A stretch of 64,000 nt of DNA from Microbacterium suaedae (GCF_003254645.1 NZ_PNFD01000001.1:620001-684000); one strand, 5' to 3'; positions 8,821-17,636 are shown, counted from the first letter of the stretch. The notes: generated by a model not told the origin, from the sequence alone. Numbers and translations: made by a program.

Positions 8821-9258
8821 CTAGCGCTTGGGGGCACGCGAGGATAACCACAGCGCAAAACCCAGGAGCGCAGTGAGCGGGCGATAGAAGCGACTGTCAA
8901 GCCGCCGGAACGTGCCACCCGCGGGAGGAAGACCCATCGCGGCGAGAGCTGGGCCACCGCCCAACAGCGCGCGCATCAGCATAACTGTCCCTAGAGCCCG
9001 AAGGCCGAACCGTTGTACACGACCGTCTCGCCCGCCTCCCGCCGCGAGAAACGCTGCGCCGGCCGTCCCGCCAGCGACCACCAACGTCGGAGCAACGCCA
9101 GGCATCGGCCCGTGCGACCCGATCACAGCCTCAGCAAGGCGCTTCTTATCCCTTGCCGGCCACGCTGAACCGGACGCCCACACCACGTGGAGTGCGGACA
9201 CACCAGCCAACCCGGCCGAACTGATGATTCGGGCTACCGTCCCGGTTACTTTGCGCAT
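8821..9258 (-). CDS. DUF3995 family membrane protein
   Basis: The 145-residue product has four hydrophobic segments and the arrangement seen in DUF3995 proteins: an N-terminal helix with ALHVVWASGS, a central GGTAGAAFLAAGG helix and a C-terminal RFYRPLTALLGFALWLSS. Its function is unknown. A TAGGAT hexamer 6 nt before the ATG suggests a leaderless transcript. It stands alone. Confidence 0.65.
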   Translation of the reverse strand: MRKVTGTVARIISSAGLAGVSALHVVWASGSAWPARDKKRLAEAVIGSHGPMPGVAPTLVVAGGTAGAAFLAAGGGRDGRVQRFGLRALGTVMLMRALLGGGPALAAMGLPPAGGTFRRLDSRFYRPLTALLGFALWLSSRAPKR

Positions 9259-9441
9259 GCCGCGATCCTAGATGAGCGACGAAGAGCGCCCGTCGCCTGC
9301 AGTGCATGAGGGTGTGCCGTTGATGGCGCGAGCGTGGACGAACCGCACGCGCCGAGGAGCAGCAGGCCGGCGAGAAGATCGCACGCCGTAGCGACGGTCC
9401 TCATGCCGCCACCGCGACACACGCACGAGCGCGAAATGAGA

Positions 9442-9468
9442 AACCCCCAGGCCGCTGGCCTGGGGGTT
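9442..9468 (-). terminator. Intrinsic terminator downstream of tRNA-Ala
   Basis: A perfect 12-bp stem (AACCCCCAGGCC and its complement) with a 3-nt loop. On the minus strand it is followed by TTTCTCATTTC. It lies 53 nt past the tRNA 3' end. The rest of 9259-9520 shows no gene. Confidence 0.7.
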
Positions 9469-9520
9469 CGTGAGATCTCTCTCGGTGAGTCAGGAACTAC
9501 GTCCCGACACCATCACATTG

Positions 9521-9593
9521 TGGAGCTAAGGGGATTCGAACCCCTGACCTTCTCATTGCGAACGAGACGCGCTACCAACTGCGCCATAGCCCC
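9521..9593 (-). tRNA. tRNA-Ala (anticodon CGC)
   Basis: The 73-nt sequence folds as a full cloverleaf: acceptor GGGGCTA/TAGCTCC, D arm GCGC-AGTTGGTA-GCGC, anticodon loop TTCGCAA, and T arm GGGGTTCGAATCCCC. The anticodon CGC reads GCG. The 3' CCA is not encoded. Confidence 0.95.
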
Positions 9594-9644
9594 TTGCAAC
9601 CCGATCAACTTTACCAGAGCCCGCGAGAGGCGGGAAATCGATCC

Positions 9645-10574
9645 TCAGACCGCGGCGCGTCGCGCGAGCAGCTCGCGCACCTGCTGTTCGATTTCGGCGT
9701 CGTCCTCGCTCCGAGGCGGTAGCGCGACTGGCTGTTGACGGGCAACGAGCCGGGCTCGTGCCGCCTCCTCGCGCGCCGCCCTCTGCAGATTGTTGCGCGC
9801 GTTCGCCGCTTCTACCTCGCTCGACGCCCGCGACCCGGAGGTCGCCGTCAGCGGCGTGGGCAGGCGACGCGGCGTCCACCCACGGTCGGCCGGATCGATG
9901 ATCTGGGACTGGGAACGTGCCCTTTCGGCCTGGCGGGGGGCTGCGGACACGGCCACCTGCGGCGCGCGAGACGCGACATCGGCCATGCGCCGAAGCAAAG
10001 CGAATCCGGCAAGAATCGCAACCGCGCCGACCGCGACCCAGGCCCATCGCCCCGCCACGACAAACTGCCACGCCCCGAGACCGAGTGCCGCGAGGCCGAC
10101 GATAGCGAGGGACGTCGCCGCGAGGCGCAGGCGGCGGCGGGCACGCGCCTGCCGTGCCCGAGGATCCGCCCGAAGTGCCGCCACTCGCGCACGCTGCTCT
10201 TCTGCTGTGATCGCGCGTTCGAGCCTCTCGGCCTCCGCGTCGCGTCGCGTCCGCTCGACACGCGCCTCGACCTCGCGGCGCTTACGTTCGACCTCAGCGC
10301 GTTCGTACGATCGGCGCAATCGGTCATCCTCGGCTTCAAGACGCCTGACGAGCCGATGCTGCTTCGCCGCCTCACGACGCGACAGCTCGACGCGCACCTC
10401 GTCCGGCGTCTCGCTCGACTCGGCAAGCACGCGCAGCGCCTGGTTGAGCCGAACAGCGTTGCGCTCGGCCGCGTTGTCACGCATCCTGGCGTGCCACGAC
10501 GGCAGCAGATAGGCGAGCCAGAGCACGGCGATCACCAGCGCGATCGCACCGCCTCCGAGAATCTGCCCACCCAT
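9645..10574 (-). CDS. Membrane/coiled-coil protein, probable SepX/GlpR-type division protein
   Basis: The 309-residue product has an N-terminal membrane helix (about 6-26, ending LAYLLPSW) and a long Arg/Glu-rich coiled coil (about 60-150). Two further membrane helices (about 153-195) and a basic low-complexity tail follow. The N-terminal helix followed by Pro-Ser-Trp resembles Rv0996/SepX/GlpR. The neighbourhood (rimJ, galU, 5-formyl-THF cyclo-ligase, fmdB, mscL) matches the mycobacterial block around Rv0991c-Rv0996. GlpR is the membrane receptor of the gephyrin-like protein Glp in corynebacterial division. A TACGGT hexamer 7 nt before the ATG suggests a leaderless start. The assignment is inferred from synteny and topology. 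Confidence 0.55.
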   Translation of the reverse strand: MGGQILGGGAIALVIAVLWLAYLLPSWHARMRDNAAERNAVRLNQALRVLAESSETPDEVRVELSRREAAKQHRLVRRLEAEDDRLRRSYERAEVERKRREVEARVERTRRDAEAERLERAITAEEQRARVAALRADPRARQARARRRLRLAATSLAIVGLAALGLGAWQFVVAGRWAWVAVGAVAILAGFALLRRMADVASRAPQVAVSAAPRQAERARSQSQIIDPADRGWTPRRLPTPLTATSGSRASSEVEAANARNNLQRAAREEAARARLVARQQPVALPPRSEDDAEIEQQVRELLARRAAV

Positions 10575-10667
10575 GTGATAAACCGTAGGCGACGCACGCC
10601 CGCGAACGACGGAGGCCCTCGCGTGTCGGCGGCGTGTTCGTGCCTCCCGAGTAGCCGAACAGCCCGC

Positions 10668-11282
10668 TTAGGCCGAATCTGGCACGCGGGACGCACCGAC
10701 GGGAACTCCGCCCGTCACCCATCGATGAAGGACGCCCCGCGGGACCTCCTCGCGGGTGAGAGCGAACGCGTAGTGATCCCGCCAGGCGCCATTGATGTGA
10801 ATGTAGCGCGGACGATAGCCCTCATATCGGAACCCGAGCTTCTCGACGACGCGCAGACTCGGCCCGTTCTCGGGACGGATGCAGATCTCCATCCGGTGCA
10901 GACGCAACTGTGTGAAGCACAGATCGGTCGCGAGCGCGACCGCCGTGGGCGTGATCCCCCGCCCTGCGAAGCGCTCGGATACCCAGTATCCGACCGTCGC
11001 GGACGACAAGGATCCGCGCGCAATTCCCCACACGTTGAGTTGGCCCGCGACCTCTCCGGCGTGCTCCATAACGAACGGCACGCCCGCACCGTCGCGATAC
11101 TGCTGCAGAAGACGCCGGATCGAGCCGCGCATATCGAACGAGACAGCACCATCCGGATTCGTCGCCTCCCACGGAAGGAGCCACGACCGATTCGTGAGGA
11201 GCTCATGCTGAAGGACGCGCGCATCCTTGGGACGGATGAGCCGAATGGACACCGCCCCGTGCGAGCTCTCGAGCGCATCCAT
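10668..11282 (-). CDS. GNAT family N-acetyltransferase (RimJ/RimL type)
   Basis: The 204-residue product has the GNAT fold. The acetyl-CoA loop is ERFAGRGITPTAVALATDLCF (about 108-128), followed by LHRMEICIRPENGPSLRVVEKLGF, the classic RimJ-like end of the domain. RimJ-type enzymes acetylate protein N-termini such as ribosomal S5, but the target here is unknown. It lies between the SepX-like gene and galU, the same relative position as Rv0995. Confidence 0.85.
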   Translation of the reverse strand: MDALESSHGAVSIRLIRPKDARVLQHELLTNRSWLLPWEATNPDGAVSFDMRGSIRRLLQQYRDGAGVPFVMEHAGEVAGQLNVWGIARGSLSSATVGYWVSERFAGRGITPTAVALATDLCFTQLRLHRMEICIRPENGPSLRVVEKLGFRYEGYRPRYIHINGAWRDHYAFALTREEVPRGVLHRWVTGGVPVGASRVPDSA

Positions 11283-11330
11283 CCGGCTCTCCTGTCACGA
11301 CGCCGAGGCGCCGCCTGAGTACGCCTCTCG

Positions 11331-12218
11331 CTAAAGCGTAGCCGCGAATTCCTTGATCCAGGGGCGCAGCTCGGGGCCGAGGTCCTCTCGATCGGACGCG
11401 AGCTGCATGATCGCCTTGATGTAGTCGAGCTTGTCGCCCGTGTCGTACCGGCGTCCGCGGAAGATGACTCCATACACGTCGACGTTCGCGTCATCCGCCG
11501 CGACGTCCTTGAGCGCATCGGTGAGCTGGATCTCGTTGCCCTTGCCCGGCTCGGTGCGTTCGAGGACCGGGAAGATCTCGGGGGTCAGCAGGTAACGGCC
11601 GATGATCGCGAGGTTGCTCGGCGCGTCTTCCTTCGCCGGCTTCTCGACGAGGTCGAGCACCTTGACAACGTCGGGGTCGTCCGTCGCCTCGACTGACGCG
11701 CATCCGTACATGCTGATGTGCTCGGGGTCGACCTCCATGAGCGCGACGACCATCGCCCCGCGCTGCTCGTTCACCTCGATCATCTTCGGGAGCAGCGGGT
11801 CTCGCTCGTCGATGAGATCGTCGCCGAGCATGACCGCGAACGGCGAGTTCCCGACATGCTGCTTCGCACGAGCGACCGCATGTCCGAGCCCCTTCGGCTC
11901 ACCCTGGCGCAGCAGGTGCACATCGGCGAGATCGCTCGACTTGCGCACATTTCCGAGCTTGCTGTCGTCGCCCTTCGCCGTGAGCTTCTCCTCCAGCTCG
12001 GGAACCGAGTCGAAGTGGTTGGCGATCGCGTTCTTGTTGCGGCCGATGATCATGAGCACATCGCGGATGCCTGCGGCCACCGCTTCTTCGACGACGTACT
12101 GGATCGCGGGCTTGTCGACGACCGGGAGCATCTCCTTCGGCGTCGCCTTCGTCGCCGGGAGGAAACGGGTGCCGAGACCCGCAACCGGCATAACAGCTTT
12201 GATCTGCGCAGGTTCCAT
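11331..12218 (-). CDS. galU: UTP--glucose-1-phosphate uridylyltransferase
   Basis: This 295-residue enzyme makes UDP-glucose from UTP and glucose-1-phosphate for envelope glycans. The nucleotide-binding signature GLGTRFLPATKATPKEMLPV starts at residue 14. VMLGDDLID (metal and nucleotide site) and VEKP occur in the expected order. I chose ATG 12218 because a TATGGT hexamer lies exactly 7 nt before it, a leaderless arrangement; ATG-encoded residues 4 codons upstream are an alternative. It is divergent from the cyclo-ligase gene at 12303. Confidence 0.93.
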   Translation of the reverse strand: MEPAQIKAVMPVAGLGTRFLPATKATPKEMLPVVDKPAIQYVVEEAVAAGIRDVLMIIGRNKNAIANHFDSVPELEEKLTAKGDDSKLGNVRKSSDLADVHLLRQGEPKGLGHAVARAKQHVGNSPFAVMLGDDLIDERDPLLPKMIEVNEQRGAMVVALMEVDPEHISMYGCASVEATDDPDVVKVLDLVEKPAKEDAPSNLAIIGRYLLTPEIFPVLERTEPGKGNEIQLTDALKDVAADDANVDVYGVIFRGRRYDTGDKLDYIKAIMQLASDREDLGPELRPWIKEFAATL

Positions 12219-12302
12219 GACACTCACCATAGGCGACGCGCCCGCAAGGCCCGCGAACGGCACGGCACTCGAGGGCCCGAGCGCCCCCCTAACGTGGTGC
12301 GT

Positions 12303-12884
12303 ATGGCGACTTCGACCGGCGCCGCGAAAGCGGCGATGCGTCAACGGATCCGCGCATCACGACGTGCGATGACGGATGAGCAGCGGGGCCTCGCCGAAAA
12401 GGGGATCGCACGCGAGGCTTCGGCGCTTCTCGCGCGCACGGGCGCACGCACGCTCGCGTGCTATCTGTCGTCTCCGACTGAGCCTCCGACCCGGCAATTG
12501 CTCGCTCACGCCGCCGCCGAGGGGATCCGCGTGATTCTGCCGATCATCCGCCCACACGGCGAGCTCGACTGGGCCGAGCACACCGGCGGCGAACGCATCG
12601 CCGCACTGGGGGTTCCCGAGACGACGGGAAGGCCGCTCGGCGTCGAGGCTCTCGCCGACGCCGATCTGGTGCTCGTTCCCGCGGCTGCGGCCGATGAATC
12701 GGGGATGCGCCTGGGCTGGGGCGGAGGGTTCTACGACCGTGCGCTCGCGAAGCTGCCCTCACGGGGATCCGTGTACGCGGTGATCTATGATTCCGAGGTG
12801 GTCGCTCGCGTTCCCCACGAGACGCACGACGTGTCGGTGAGGGGAATCGTGACGCCGACCCGCACGCTCACGTTCGAACGCTGA
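12303..12884 (+). CDS. 5-formyltetrahydrofolate cyclo-ligase
   Basis: The 193-residue product converts 5-formyl-THF to 5,10-methenyl-THF using ATP. The family signature GMRLGWGGGFYDRAL is near residues 138-152, and a basic N-terminus (RQRIRASRRAM) precedes it. TAACGT lies exactly 7 nt before the ATG, pointing to a leaderless transcript. It is divergent from galU, as in mycobacteria (Rv0992c/Rv0993). Confidence 0.92.
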   Translation: MATSTGAAKAAMRQRIRASRRAMTDEQRGLAEKGIAREASALLARTGARTLACYLSSPTEPPTRQLLAHAAAEGIRVILPIIRPHGELDWAEHTGGERIAALGVPETTGRPLGVEALADADLVLVPAAAADESGMRLGWGGGFYDRALAKLPSRGSVYAVIYDSEVVARVPHETHDVSVRGIVTPTRTLTFER

Positions 12885-12935
12885 AGCGCGCCCCACGGGC
12901 GTGCCAGGCGGCCCACCGGAGAGGCCCATACCTTC

Positions 12936-13226
12936 ATGCCCACATATGCATACGCCTGCACCGACTGCGGTCACGCCTTCGACGCCGTCCAGTCGTTCAG
13001 CGAGGCTTCGCTGACAACATGCCCCTCCTGCGAGGGTCGCCTGCGCAAGCAGTACGGATCCATCGGCGTCACGTTCAACGGCTCGGGCTTCTACCGCACC
13101 GACTCGCGCGCGACGAACAACACCTCCTCCAGCGCGTCCACCGCGGATTCCTCCTCCGGCAGTGCATCATCGACCTCGGCGACGTCGTCACCCGCGACGG
13201 CGAGCGCCGCGGCGTCGAGCGACTGA
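12936..13226 (+). CDS. FmdB-family zinc-ribbon protein
   Basis: The 96-residue product has an N-terminal zinc ribbon with two CxxC pairs (ACTDCGHAF and TCPSCEGRL) and the FmdB signature MPTYAYACTDCG. A Ser/Ala/Thr-rich disordered tail follows from about residue 60. The mycobacterial homologue is Rv0991c, reported as a chaperone-related zinc-ribbon protein. It lies between the cyclo-ligase and mscL genes on the same strand. Confidence 0.88.
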   Translation: MPTYAYACTDCGHAFDAVQSFSEASLTTCPSCEGRLRKQYGSIGVTFNGSGFYRTDSRATNNTSSSASTADSSSGSASSTSATSSPATASAAASSD

Positions 13227-13279
13227 TCCGTCGCACGGCGAACTCGGTCCGAGGGCCCACGCCCAGAGGGAAGGCAGAA

Positions 13280-13669
13280 ATGTTCCAGGGATTCAAAGAG
13301 TTCATCATGCGAGGCAGCGTCGTCGAACTGGCGGTTGCGGTCGTCATCGGCACGGCGTTCACCGCGATCGTCACCGCCTTCGTCGAGTTCATCGTGAACC
13401 CGTTGCTCGGCGCCTTCGTCCCGACCGGGAACCTGTCCGAGTGGGTGATCGAGATCCCCGGGATCTTCGCGACCGCCCAACTCGGCATCGGCGGCATCAT
13501 CCAGGCCATCATCAACTTCCTCGCGATCGCGCTCGTCGTCTACCTCGCGCTCGTCATGCCGATGAACAAGCTCGCCGCGCGCCGTGCCGCCGGCGCACCC
13601 GCCGAGGAGATCCCCCCGACGCAGGAAGAGCTGCTGACGGAGATCCGCGACCTCCTCGCCAAGAAGTAG
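13280..13669 (+). CDS. mscL: Large-conductance mechanosensitive channel
   Basis: The 129-residue product has the MscL layout. An amphipathic N-terminus (FQGFKEFIMRGSVVELAVAVV) leads into TM1, then a periplasmic loop with NLSEWVIEIPG, TM2 (AIINFLAIALVVYLALVMPM) and a C-terminal helical bundle. It forms the pressure-release pore for hypo-osmotic shock. The ribosome site GAGGGAAGG precedes ATG 13280. Confidence 0.95.
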   Translation: MFQGFKEFIMRGSVVELAVAVVIGTAFTAIVTAFVEFIVNPLLGAFVPTGNLSEWVIEIPGIFATAQLGIGGIIQAIINFLAIALVVYLALVMPMNKLAARRAAGAPAEEIPPTQEELLTEIRDLLAKK

Positions 13670-13684
13670 CCCCGGACGCCCGGA

Positions 13685-13764
13685 CACAACGACGCCAGAA
13701 CTCACGGTCGACGCCGCAGAAATCGCTTCCGCGGCCCGCTCCGGCGAATTCTGGCGTCGTTGTG
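13685..13764. repeat. Long inverted repeat between mscL and a convergent small gene
   Basis: Two perfect 16-base arms (CACAACGACGCCAGAA at 13685-13700 and its complement at 13749-13764) enclose 48 nt. The structure could act as a bidirectional terminator for mscL and the minus-strand gene ending at 13787, although neither side has a clear T run. Confidence 0.6.
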
Positions 13765-13786
13765 CATTCGGCGCCCCGCGCACGAC

Positions 13787-13981
13787 TCAATAGTGCGGCG
13801 GCTTGTCCTGCCTCAGCCGCTCGTCGTTCGCGCCCTTCTCCCCCGTCGCCTGCGGCTCCGGCTCGTCGTCTCGCAGCGTCGCCTCGGCGTCGGAGTCACC
13901 GAGCGTGCCCTCGACAGGTGTGAGCCGCGCGCGACGGGATCCGCGCACCCGCTCGACCCGCTGACGCTTGTCGTCGCCCAC
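13787..13981 (-). CDS. Small charged protein, unknown function
   Basis: The 64-residue product starts at GTG 13981, only 4 nt after the stop of the helicase-like gene. It is highly charged (VGDDKRQRVERVRGSRRARL then an acidic middle) and ends in LRQDKPPHY. Similar short proteins with a C-terminal PPHY occur in Microbacteriaceae to my recollection. Its position makes it the last gene of the helicase transcript. No domain is recognisable. Confidence 0.6.
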   Translation of the reverse strand: MGDDKRQRVERVRGSRRARLTPVEGTLGDSDAEATLRDDEPEPQATGEKGANDERLRQDKPPHY

Positions 13982-13985
13982 CGGA

Positions 13986-16900
13986 TCAGTCCAGCGGCGC
14001 GGTCTCTTCGCCGACACGGGAGATGTCCGCGCGGATTCCGAGGACGGCGGCGACGCGCTCCGCGACGGCTCGCGGTTCGCTGTAAATGTCGAATGCGTGC
14101 ACCCGGATGTAGTGCCAGCCGAGGCGGCGCAGCACCTGCGGGCGCAGCCGAAGCGACTCACGCAGCGACTCTTCACGCGATTCGGGATCGGACTCGACCA
14201 CGACGGCTTTGCCGTTCGCCTGCGCGACAAGGGGCAGGAGGCCGCGATAGTCGACTTCGACGGCCGCTCCCATCGCACGCAGCTCGCGCGCCAGAGCGCG
14301 GGTGAGCGGATCGGCGTCGACCTCCTGACGGAGCTCCTTCGCGCGCTCCTCGTAGCTGCGCAGAAGGTCCATGAGCATCGCGGCGCCGTGCGAGAAGCGT
14401 CCGTCGTCGATGTCCGGAGGACGCACGCAGGTGACGATGACCATCGAGCGCCGGGCGCGCGTCATTCCGACGGTGAGCAGCCGCTCGCCGTCTTCGCCGG
14501 ACAGGTCGCCCAACTCACTCAGCACGCGGCCGTGACGTGTCGTGCCGTATCCGAGTGAGAACACGACACGATCACGGCTCTCCGCGACAGACTCCTCGAG
14601 CGTGAGCACAGCGAGCGGTTCGGCGGTCTCGCGCGAGACGAAGTCGGCGACGTCTCCGCGCCCTGCGAAAGCCGCCGTGACGGCCGCGCGCACCCGATCG
14701 GCGTGGCGACGGCTCGCGGTGACGACCATGAGCGATTCGCGAGGGCGGTTGATCGCATGCTCGACGACGAGCGTGACGACGCGCGCAACCTCGGCATCGG
14801 GGCTCTCGACCGCGCCCGTCACGGGGTCGGGCGCCCCGCTCCCACCCTCGACGTAGTCGACGGACAGGCTGCCCCGCCCGAGATACGAGCCCGCCCACGG
14901 CAGCGACTGGATCTCACCGCCATAGAAGGCGTCATTGACGAGATGCGCAAGGTCTTCGCCCCCCGCGCGATAGCTGCGCGTGAGCGTCTCAACCGGGAGG
15001 ATCTCCGCAACGCGCTCGAATGCGCTGCGGGCGTCCGCCGGCACCGCGGCTGCATCGGACGCTCGCGTCGATGCCGTCGAGACCTCGAAGCACGTCGGCT
15101 TCTGCGTCACGGGGTCGCCGAATGCGACGATCTGCGATGCCCGACGGATCGCGGGTGCCGCCTCGGCGAGTCCGATCGCCGCCGAATCGACGAGCATGAC
15201 GGTGTCGAAACGCTCATCGTCGGGCAGCTGAGGCACATCGTACGGCGACGCGAGCCACACCGGGGCGAGTGTGCGCAACAGGCGCGGCGCGTCCGCATGA
15301 ACCTGCGCGGGTGTCACATCGCCGCGCATGAGCGCGCGTCGCAGCCGATCCGATTCGTCGGGCTCGTCCACGATGCCGATCTTCCACTGCGCCGCGAGCT
15401 GCCACGCAAGCAGACGTCCCGATGCTGCGGCGTGGGCCTCGTCGACGAGCCGGAAGTCCTTCTCCAGCCGGTCGACGACGCTCGTCGACGCGCCGAGGAG
15501 CGAGGTGTCGGTCCGGAGCAGGTGTTCGAGGGCCGACTGCCACCACGCGAACTCGAGCTCCTCCCCGACACGCGCCTCGTCGACGTGGCGCACCGAGAGC
15601 TCCGTGAGAAGGGGCGACAGGCCGAGCTCGTCAAGCGTCGCGCGGAGTTCGGCGCGTTCCACGATGTTCTCGAACACATCGGATTCGGCCGCGAGGCCCG
15701 CGAGCGTGCGGATGAGACGTGTGACGGGGAGGGCCGCGAGCCGCGTGCCGCGCCCGAGCGCCTCGTCGAGCTTCCCCAGATCGTCCTCGATCCGCTGCCA
15801 TTCGACCTGCACATCGGCGAGCCCGAGGGGGATCTCCGGAGCGCTGACGCTCTCGACGAGATGCTGCCACTGGGAGCGCTGATGCTGGATCCGCGTGAGC
15901 GCGGCATGCATGTCAGCGACGTGCACGCCCGGTCGCACGAGCTCGCGCGAGAGGCGCTTGAGCCGGCGACGCTGGGCGCCGGACATACCGACGGCATCGC
16001 GACGGGATCCGTGCGCCTTGATCATGTCGGACAGGGGGCGCTCGAACGCCACCGGCTGGAATCTGTCGAGCGAATCGCGAATCCCGTGCAGGAGACGCAG
16101 ATACTCGCCGAGCTCGTCGAGCGTCGCGAAAGGCCGCATGCGCGTCTGGGAGATGAGCTCGTAGCCGCGTTCGAGCAGTTCGGGAACGCCGGTGCGGTGC
16201 AGGCGCCCGGCGAGCGCGTGGGCGTCGCGCGCAGCTTCCGTCGTCTCGAAGCTCACTCCGTACCAGGGCGAGTCGTCGGGACCGACGCGGAACTCGCCCA
16301 GGCGGGCGGCGAGCGCCAGTGTACGAGCGGCATCGCTCCGATCTCCCGCGAGCTTCGTCAGGGCGGAGGCGCTGAGCCGAGCGGTGGATGACGGCGGAAC
16401 CGGGAGGCTCGCGAGCCGCGTCAGCTCGCGCGTGATGTCGAGGACGGACACTCCGAGATCTTCGCGCGTGCGCACGAGCGCGTCCCTGTAGTCGCGGAGC
16501 ACCGAACGCAGCCGCACGAGCGCATCGTCGACGTCCGAAACGCTGGGCTGGGCAGCCTTCTCGTTGCGCCCGATCGCCCGGATGAGATCGGACCGCAGAG
16601 ACGTCGGCGAAACGGCGAGTCCGTCGAGATGGATCCCTCGGAGCCGGTGCGCGACACCGTCGAGGGTCGAGCGGCGAGCGCTCACGACGAGCACGCGCTT
16701 GCCCGCGCGGACGAGCTCTCCGACGGCGTTGATGACGGTCTGCGTGCCCCCCGTCCCCGGGAGGGTGTGCACGGCGAGCGACTGACCGGCCATGATCCGG
16801 GCGAGGACTGTCTCCTGCTCGGCGTCCGCGTCGAGAAGCAGAGTGTCGGAGGCTGGTGCGCGGTCGTCGGGCGCCGTGGGCATGGCAACCGGACGAGGTT

Positions 16901-17636
16901 CCCGCACTGCCCGCAGATCGTCCTCATGTCCGCCGAGCGCGTTGAGGAGCACGTGGTCGACGCGGGCGAGATCTCGAGACATCGGCCCTGCGACGTCGGC
17001 GAACGTCGACACGACGAGGCGCGCCTTGACCGAGAACGTCTCGACGTGCGACGTCAGCGCGCGCAGACGGTCGATGACGGGCTGCGGCTGGAACAGGCCA
17101 TCCTGGTAGGCGAGCGAGGCGAGCGCCTCACCGTCGAGTTCGATGCCGAAGTGGTCGCGTGCGGCACGCAGCAGTTCGGGATTGACGACGAAGCCCCCGC
17201 GCAGCTTGAGCTCGAAGTCGGCATGGTGGCGGCGAAGGCCGAGCGGACGAAGCAGGACGGGCGCTGTGAAGCGCTCGGTCCCGACGCGCCAGGATGCGAG
17301 TCCGACAGCGAGGCGTACGGCGTCGATTCCGCGGGCTGTGCGCAGCTCGACGTTCTTTGCGGCGATCCGCTCGGCAGCCAGGCGCGCTCCGCGCAGCGCG
17401 ACCTCGTCGCGGAACAGGTTCGACAGCAGCGTCGAGCGCCCCGTGATGAACTGCGGCAGGCTGCCGGGGTGCGCGGTCGTGATCTCGACGAAGGATCCCG
17501 GCTCCTCCCGGTATCGCAGGAGCGCGGACTCGCCACCCAGTCCCCCGGCGCACTCGCGCAACCGCTCGCGCTCTTCATCCGCGACGTGCGCGATCGGCAC
17601 GCCGGGCTCGGCCACCTGGAGATCGCTCGGATTCAC
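13986..17636 (-). CDS. SF1-helicase-like protein with degenerate ATPase and C-terminal nuclease-like domain
   Basis: About 1216 residues, starting at GTG 17636 behind GGAGG (5 nt). The Walker A site reads LPGTGGTQT near residues 292-300: the invariant Lys is replaced by Gly. Motif II is LVDSAAI (DEx to DSA). Motif III-like VAFGDPVTQKP and motif VI-like GMTRARRSMVIV are kept. The last 100 or so residues (VEVDYRGLLPLVAQANGKAV onward, ending in the HYIRVHAFDIYSEP region) resemble the Vsr/REase-fold domain at the end of DUF4011-type helicases. ATP binding is therefore probably lost, leaving a structural or nucleic-acid-binding role. The ancestral role may be DNA repair or defence. Confidence 0.75.
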   Translation of the reverse strand: MNPSDLQVAEPGVPIAHVADEERERLRECAGGLGGESALLRYREEPGSFVEITTAHPGSLPQFITGRSTLLSNLFRDEVALRGARLAAERIAAKNVELRTARGIDAVRLAVGLASWRVGTERFTAPVLLRPLGLRRHHADFELKLRGGFVVNPELLRAARDHFGIELDGEALASLAYQDGLFQPQPVIDRLRALTSHVETFSVKARLVVSTFADVAGPMSRDLARVDHVLLNALGGHEDDLRAVREPRPVAMPTAPDDRAPASDTLLLDADAEQETVLARIMAGQSLAVHTLPGTGGTQTVINAVGELVRAGKRVLVVSARRSTLDGVAHRLRGIHLDGLAVSPTSLRSDLIRAIGRNEKAAQPSVSDVDDALVRLRSVLRDYRDALVRTREDLGVSVLDITRELTRLASLPVPPSSTARLSASALTKLAGDRSDAARTLALAARLGEFRVGPDDSPWYGVSFETTEAARDAHALAGRLHRTGVPELLERGYELISQTRMRPFATLDELGEYLRLLHGIRDSLDRFQPVAFERPLSDMIKAHGSRRDAVGMSGAQRRRLKRLSRELVRPGVHVADMHAALTRIQHQRSQWQHLVESVSAPEIPLGLADVQVEWQRIEDDLGKLDEALGRGTRLAALPVTRLIRTLAGLAAESDVFENIVERAELRATLDELGLSPLLTELSVRHVDEARVGEELEFAWWQSALEHLLRTDTSLLGASTSVVDRLEKDFRLVDEAHAAASGRLLAWQLAAQWKIGIVDEPDESDRLRRALMRGDVTPAQVHADAPRLLRTLAPVWLASPYDVPQLPDDERFDTVMLVDSAAIGLAEAAPAIRRASQIVAFGDPVTQKPTCFEVSTASTRASDAAAVPADARSAFERVAEILPVETLTRSYRAGGEDLAHLVNDAFYGGEIQSLPWAGSYLGRGSLSVDYVEGGSGAPDPVTGAVESPDAEVARVVTLVVEHAINRPRESLMVVTASRRHADRVRAAVTAAFAGRGDVADFVSRETAEPLAVLTLEESVAESRDRVVFSLGYGTTRHGRVLSELGDLSGEDGERLLTVGMTRARRSMVIVTCVRPPDIDDGRFSHGAAMLMDLLRSYEERAKELRQEVDADPLTRALARELRAMGAAVEVDYRGLLPLVAQANGKAVVVESDPESREESLRESLRLRPQVLRRLGWHYIRVHAFDIYSEPRAVAERVAAVLGIRADISRVGEETAPLD

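Noticed and set aside
9334-9738. Plus-strand frame containing ELRGFEPLTFSLRTRRATNC
   Set aside because: This peptide is the classic antisense translation of a tRNA gene (tRNA-Ala at 9521-9593).
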